Below are positions 52,801-58,800 of a stretch of 64,000 bases of DNA, in pieces. The translations under genes and the position numbers were made by a program. Position 1 is the stretch's first letter. Each line of letters starts with the position of its first letter. Under the pieces are notes generated by a model. The model ran no database searches. It was not told where the DNA came from and saw only the letters and a list, made by a program, of their open reading frames with translations. This DNA is from Tachypleus tridentatus (Eukaryota; Arthropoda; Merostomata; Xiphosura; Limulidae): contig NC_134833.1 of the NCBI RefSeq assembly GCF_004210375.1, forward strand, positions 48,726,782 to 48,790,781, written 5' to 3'.

Positions 52801-55800
52801 AAACCTGAATTTAAATATACATAAACACACTTAAGACTCAATTATTCCCAATGCCCATTCAAAATGTTGTATTGGACTATTATAGCAATATTATGAATAT
52901 AGTACTAATAATTTTGTGATGATATTTTTTGACAGATTTCACTAAAACATGTAATTTTTCTAAAAGTATTTTATGTCATATTTTGATAAAAATATAAAAT
53001 AATTTTTTTTATACATTTAAACAATTTTACTGGAAAAATCACTTGAAATGGAAACTAAAGTTTTACAAGTACTACACCTTTTTACACTTTGGACATTTGG
53101 TAACATTTTCCACTAAGTTGTTAATTTCATTCTCCTTTATTCTGGAGGTTGCTTTACTGTTAGTCCTATTACTATCATTTTCTTCCTGCTGAGCTTCTGT
53201 TGAATCATGAATCTCAGAATGGAGGTTCAGAATTTTAGAGTTGTCGAAAACCAGGGGACAATTAGAACAGGCCCACATTCTATTTTCCCTTCTTTTTGGT
53301 AAAGTTCTGAGTGAACGAGGAATACCTTCTGTTTCTCCTCGTTGCCGATGCCTCCGGACATGTCTAGTAAAAAAAAAAAAATTACAGACTCATTTTTGGC
53401 TTAAGGAATACAATTAAAGATTTAAGATAAATAAAGAATGCTCAATGATGTAGATGTATATCATAAACTGAAATCTTTAATATATTATTTATTGTTTGAG
53501 AAAAAAGTTAAAACTAGACAGCATTTTTGTTTAAATAGCCTGTTCATATTAGCTTTAAAAAATACATATAATGTTTTGTAAACTAACTTACAAAAGATCC
53601 AATCAAAATATCAGACTCTAGTAAAAGAGGTTTATTAGTTCTCTCAATATGGGCTCATTCTTTATGACTGACCAGGTAACCTTTGTACTGTTTTACTACA
53701 AAAAAATTTGTCCATGAATATATTGAGTACTTGTTTTGAATACTCCATGTATAACATGATTTTTATGTTAAAATTAAAAATATTTTCTTCCTCTAAAAAA
53801 TCTCAAATCTCCTTTGTGTAATCCCTAAGACCTCCTAAATGCATTTCAAAATTTTTTTACAACTTTTTTCTCTTTCCAGAATGACTTCACATTGTAACAA
53901 GAAATTACATTTGTTTATCCTAAGTGGTTCTAAGTTTGTAACAGTATGCATCTATTTATAATTAAATTTTATTGTTTTATTGCCATTTTTATTGCTCTTT
54001 CAACTGTGTCTAACTACCCTCTGCAAAAGTAAAACTGTAAATCACTAGGGGAACTTGCAGTTCATGTTAGCCATCAAATTACATTACCCATGAGATATAA
54101 GAACTAGTACAAGTAGTTTACTTATTTATTTTACTCAATCTAATCTTAACTAACCTAAAAAAATCCCTACTTTTACATTTTAGTTATTTTTATACATAAA
54201 GAATAAACAAGAAAAAAAGAAATAAAATATTTAACCAATCTTCTTTTTCTTGCTCTTTGTTGTCGAAGAGAGTTAACCCTAATATTTTACATAATTCATA
54301 CTATTGGACTTAATATTTATTTAGTTAAATAATGCACCAAACAATATAGAATAATAATATGCAAAAAGTTGACAAATTTCTTTACCTCTCAAAATGTTAA
54401 TAGCTCTGTGACAACAGTTGTTACAAATTTATTCAAGCTACTTGTTAACTTTCCTACAGGAATGATGTTAGTACTCTGAGTGACATTGACAGTTAACTAT
54501 TTAGAACATAATATATCACTTGATAGATGAAATATTTGAGGTTTTATTGGTAACAGGTAACATATAATTAAATGTAAGAGAGAACTTTTAACAAATTATA
54601 AAGGAGATGTGTCACAGGTAGGTGTAGCAGGAGGGGTCTGATTTTTTACTTGATAGCACTGAAACAAAACTAAATTGAAGACCATAATAAATGTGGTTTG
54701 TCTGAGCAGTGACAATATTTAGAGAGTTATTTATATTTAATTTCATACCTTTTTGAGGGTGGTGGATAAAACAGATATGATGATAAGCTAAAATAAAATG
54801 TGTTGTACTAGAAGAAATTCAGAATGTTTTCAATTTTGCCTTGTAGAATTAAGAACTTAAAATTTACATAATATTAAAATATGAATTGCTAGCTAAGATT
54901 TTATGCTCTTCTAATTGGTATAACATACAGATAAAGAAGTTTAAAAACTTTTGAATGTAAGACACTAAAACTTTATGTCATGAGCAGTAAAGGATACTTG
55001 TGACAATAGAGCTAATGGAGTTTATTTTTGTATTAGTGCATTTACACTTACCTATTCCTATTGTATACATGGCTGAATTTCATGTCACAAATTGGACACT
55101 TGAAACGTTTTTCACCTGTATGCATGATCATGTGTCTTTGCAGGCTGTAGTTTCTAGGAAATACTTTATGGCAGATTTCACATTCAAATTCTTCATGTTT
55201 TGCAGTAAGCTACACGTTAATGAAATGCAGAAAGAACAGATAAAAATGAAACAATGATCACTGTACATGACCCTAAAAAACACCAACATACCATCATTAC
55301 TAAACAGATAGAAAGAAAAACCTTTCTGAGAGAATGCTTGAAAATGCCATTTTGAAATTTAAATATTTAAAAAAAAATCAACCCATTTTTCCAGGAATAA
55401 AATCTGGTTGCTCAGTTTGAATTATGCAAGCCTATAGTATCAGCCAAGTCTCAAAACCTTAAACTGAAGGTTACAGGGAATGTCTAATTGACTTTAGCTG
55501 CATAAGAAATCTTAATATTTAACCCAGACAATAATTAAAATTCTTTCAGCCCAACATTATTCATATTGTTTAAAGTTTAACAATTTTTTTTAATTCACAA
55601 AACATCCATAACAATAACTTATGTATACCAAGTAGGATAGAGCAAAACCATCTCATAACTAGGCCACTCAGCTTACCTACAATTGAGAACACATTTTCTA
55701 AGTTGAAACCTTGCAGCACATAAACAATACTTCTGAAACACATATTGTTAACAAAAAATTGATTTTAAAAAATTTAGTATTTAAACTTAATAAATAAGCA

Positions 55801-58800
55801 ATTATAAATTTGGAGAAATATCAAAAATTAAAGTTCACAAAGCAAAACAAGATATTTACCTTTTCTCTATGATAAAAGCAACTATATTAATCAATTAACA
55901 AGTATTGAATAGAAACAAGCCTGTTAACACTGTTAATATTTATGGTGCTAATACTCTTGTTTTTTTTACATAAATATATAAAGGTTTTCACTGCAGCATA
56001 TATGATGACAGACATCAAACAAACCTCAGGATTTTTTGGAGGTCTACCTCTGGGTCTTTTATGGGTTTGTGGCAAGGCTTGTGTAATAACTTCTTCTGAT
56101 GCCACCTATGAACAAGTAGTAGTTGTAAAACGTTTAAATAGCAGACACAAAATTTTGTGTATATATATTCATAAATGGTCAATAGTCCCCTAAGTACTTG
56201 TCATTCAGGACATATAAACAAAGCAAAAAACACAAGCTGAAAAAATCTGCATTAAAACCAATTTAACATTGGAAAATAAAAACCAACAATCTTATCTCAT
56301 CCAGGAGCTTATTTCATAAAAATTAAATACAAAACCATCAGTTCATATAGTTCACTTGCTCTGAAAAATTTAGTATTTAAATTGCAAGTGTAAATTGTTG
56401 CTGTCCACTGACAAGTCTCCATTTTCTGTAATTGATGAATAAATATTATTTGAAATTATTACTTTGAGTTTGGACTGTCTATAACACATTTTACTTAAGC
56501 CACTGAAAGCTGGAATAATAAAAAAATACTTCATCACATTATGGGTTGTATAATTAAATTTAGTTTTAAATGTCACTTGTTTTCCAGTACAAAATATTAC
56601 AAATGTAAACAATACAGACTACTTAAAAACTAGAAACCTTACTTCACCTTCTACTGCTAACCTTCAAAACTAGAAATCTCACTCCACCTTCTGCTCCTAA
56701 CCAAGTTTCCTATACATTTTAGATTATAGTGTATCACTTGTTGCTAGTTTTTTTACAATTTCTAATGTAATTATGAAGATGCATAAGCTCATAAAAATCA
56801 GCATGTTGCTCTCATGCTGTCAACAGCCAAAGAAATTTCAAATGTTGAGTGCATTTGCCAACTTACCCAGAATTCTACACTCTCCAATAGAAGAACAGAT
56901 GTAAACCCTGTTTTCTTCTACAAGTCAGAATTTTTTTAAATACAAATATGCTGATAAATCTGTCCGTTATAAATTCCAAAAGCAAGTTTAATTCTGATGT
57001 AAATGTTTCTATCAATACCATGAATTATGGTTTCTTTAAAGGCTTTACTAATGCAGTTTGTCTGTAGCATGCAGTAATAATCTGTGACTGCATCATCAGT
57101 TTTTACTTATCAATCTATATAGTCTGTTAATGCCAAACTGTCTCCGGGTATACCTGACATGTTTCTAGATTATGTGGATGTTTGAGTAGTGAAACATCCA
57201 CTCTTTTTTCATGATGAGAAATAAGAATGTTTACTTGACAAGTTTTTTTGGTGTCTGAAGAGCAGGATTTGCCAGCTACTTGTAATTCTGATGAAGCTTT
57301 TGTTGGTCTGATTTCTCTTATTCCTTAGGTATAATCCATTTTAAACTTTCAACTTATTTCTGTTGTGTCTGAGGGTGTTAGTGTCATGACGAATAATTTA
57401 GTTCTTGAATTACTATTTATTACACTTCTTACTAACATTCATGTCATCATCAATTCTTTTAACAACCAGAAAAGTGTTAACAGCTTTTATATATTCCTGA
57501 CATTTTTCATGCAGAGAGTCACTAACCTGTTGACTGCCAAGTATTTCAGTTGCTACAATACAACTCTAATGCTTCTTCATTTTGTCCTTTTTTTAGTGAC
57601 ACCATTTTGGATTGAAAGTGAAACAATTTGTAAGTAGGTCAAATGCATGTATGGTGCTGACATCTAGCATTGAAGTTAGGTATTATTGAGAACGAAATAA
57701 CTCGTCCGTGGCACCGTGTTACCGATCGGCTTGGATGAGTTATCCAGTCTACGGCACTGAACAAGTTAAGCATTCTCATCAAAATTTTTTTACTTTCAGA
57801 TTACTTAATGGGAAGGTGTCCACATGATACATTACTTTCAATCATTATCAGTGTTCTGCTCTAAGCACCATGATTTGTTTCATTTAAGACTTTATTCATT
57901 GCAGTCATTAGCTACTCGTGCTCTCCTGATTATTATTATTATTATTGTTGTTATTATTATAAGGGTTAAATTTCAACTTTTCAAATTTCCTTAGATAAGG
58001 CTATCACTGAATAATATATTACCAGTGTAGTCCTTACATTATTTTCACACTTTATTCCATCATAGTATGTTGCACAGTACCTGTCAAACCTAGAACTAAT
58101 CAAGATGAGTATTCTTGAGCCAATCAATGACTCTCTTCTGTTCCAGCTGAATTATCTATTTGGACTGTTGGGAATTTTAAAAACAATCCAGATGTCTTTT
58201 ACTTGAGCCATTTGTTCATATCTACTATCAAAGATGTTTTGTTTTACTTTGTCTCATGAAATAATACTTTGGACGCATGTTTGCATGTAACACCTTTAAT
58301 GGGATTTTGTTTCTTCAAGGTTACATCTTTTGGCTGGATCATTAAGAAATCCAAATTCCAGTTAGTATCAATACAATTAATAGAACACTTAAACACTTTT
58401 TTTTATAATATTGCAAGTCTTAAGAATATTGTCTAAATAATCTTCTGTCTCTCATATCTACTGCCAAAGACATCTTTTCTGCTTTGGGGAAAAGCAATAT
58501 GCTACACCTCCAATAGTACTTTGTTTTTCAATACTTAAATAAAGGAGAGACTCTATGAAACTTTACAGAAATTAAAGGAAACCCTTGGTGTAGAGTGGCT
58601 AGGGTGTTACAGACCATAACTGGAAGTTTCTAAACCAACACCTGGTGGTATCTGGAATTGTAGATCAGGTTTATGGTAGAAAGAGAGTTATCTACCATTC
58701 AACTCAAAAACAAGTATTGGCATGGAAAAGGAGCTTCCTTACAAAGAACCACAATCTCCATGTGTACACCTTCAGCTCAACACCAAACTCACTGAGAACC

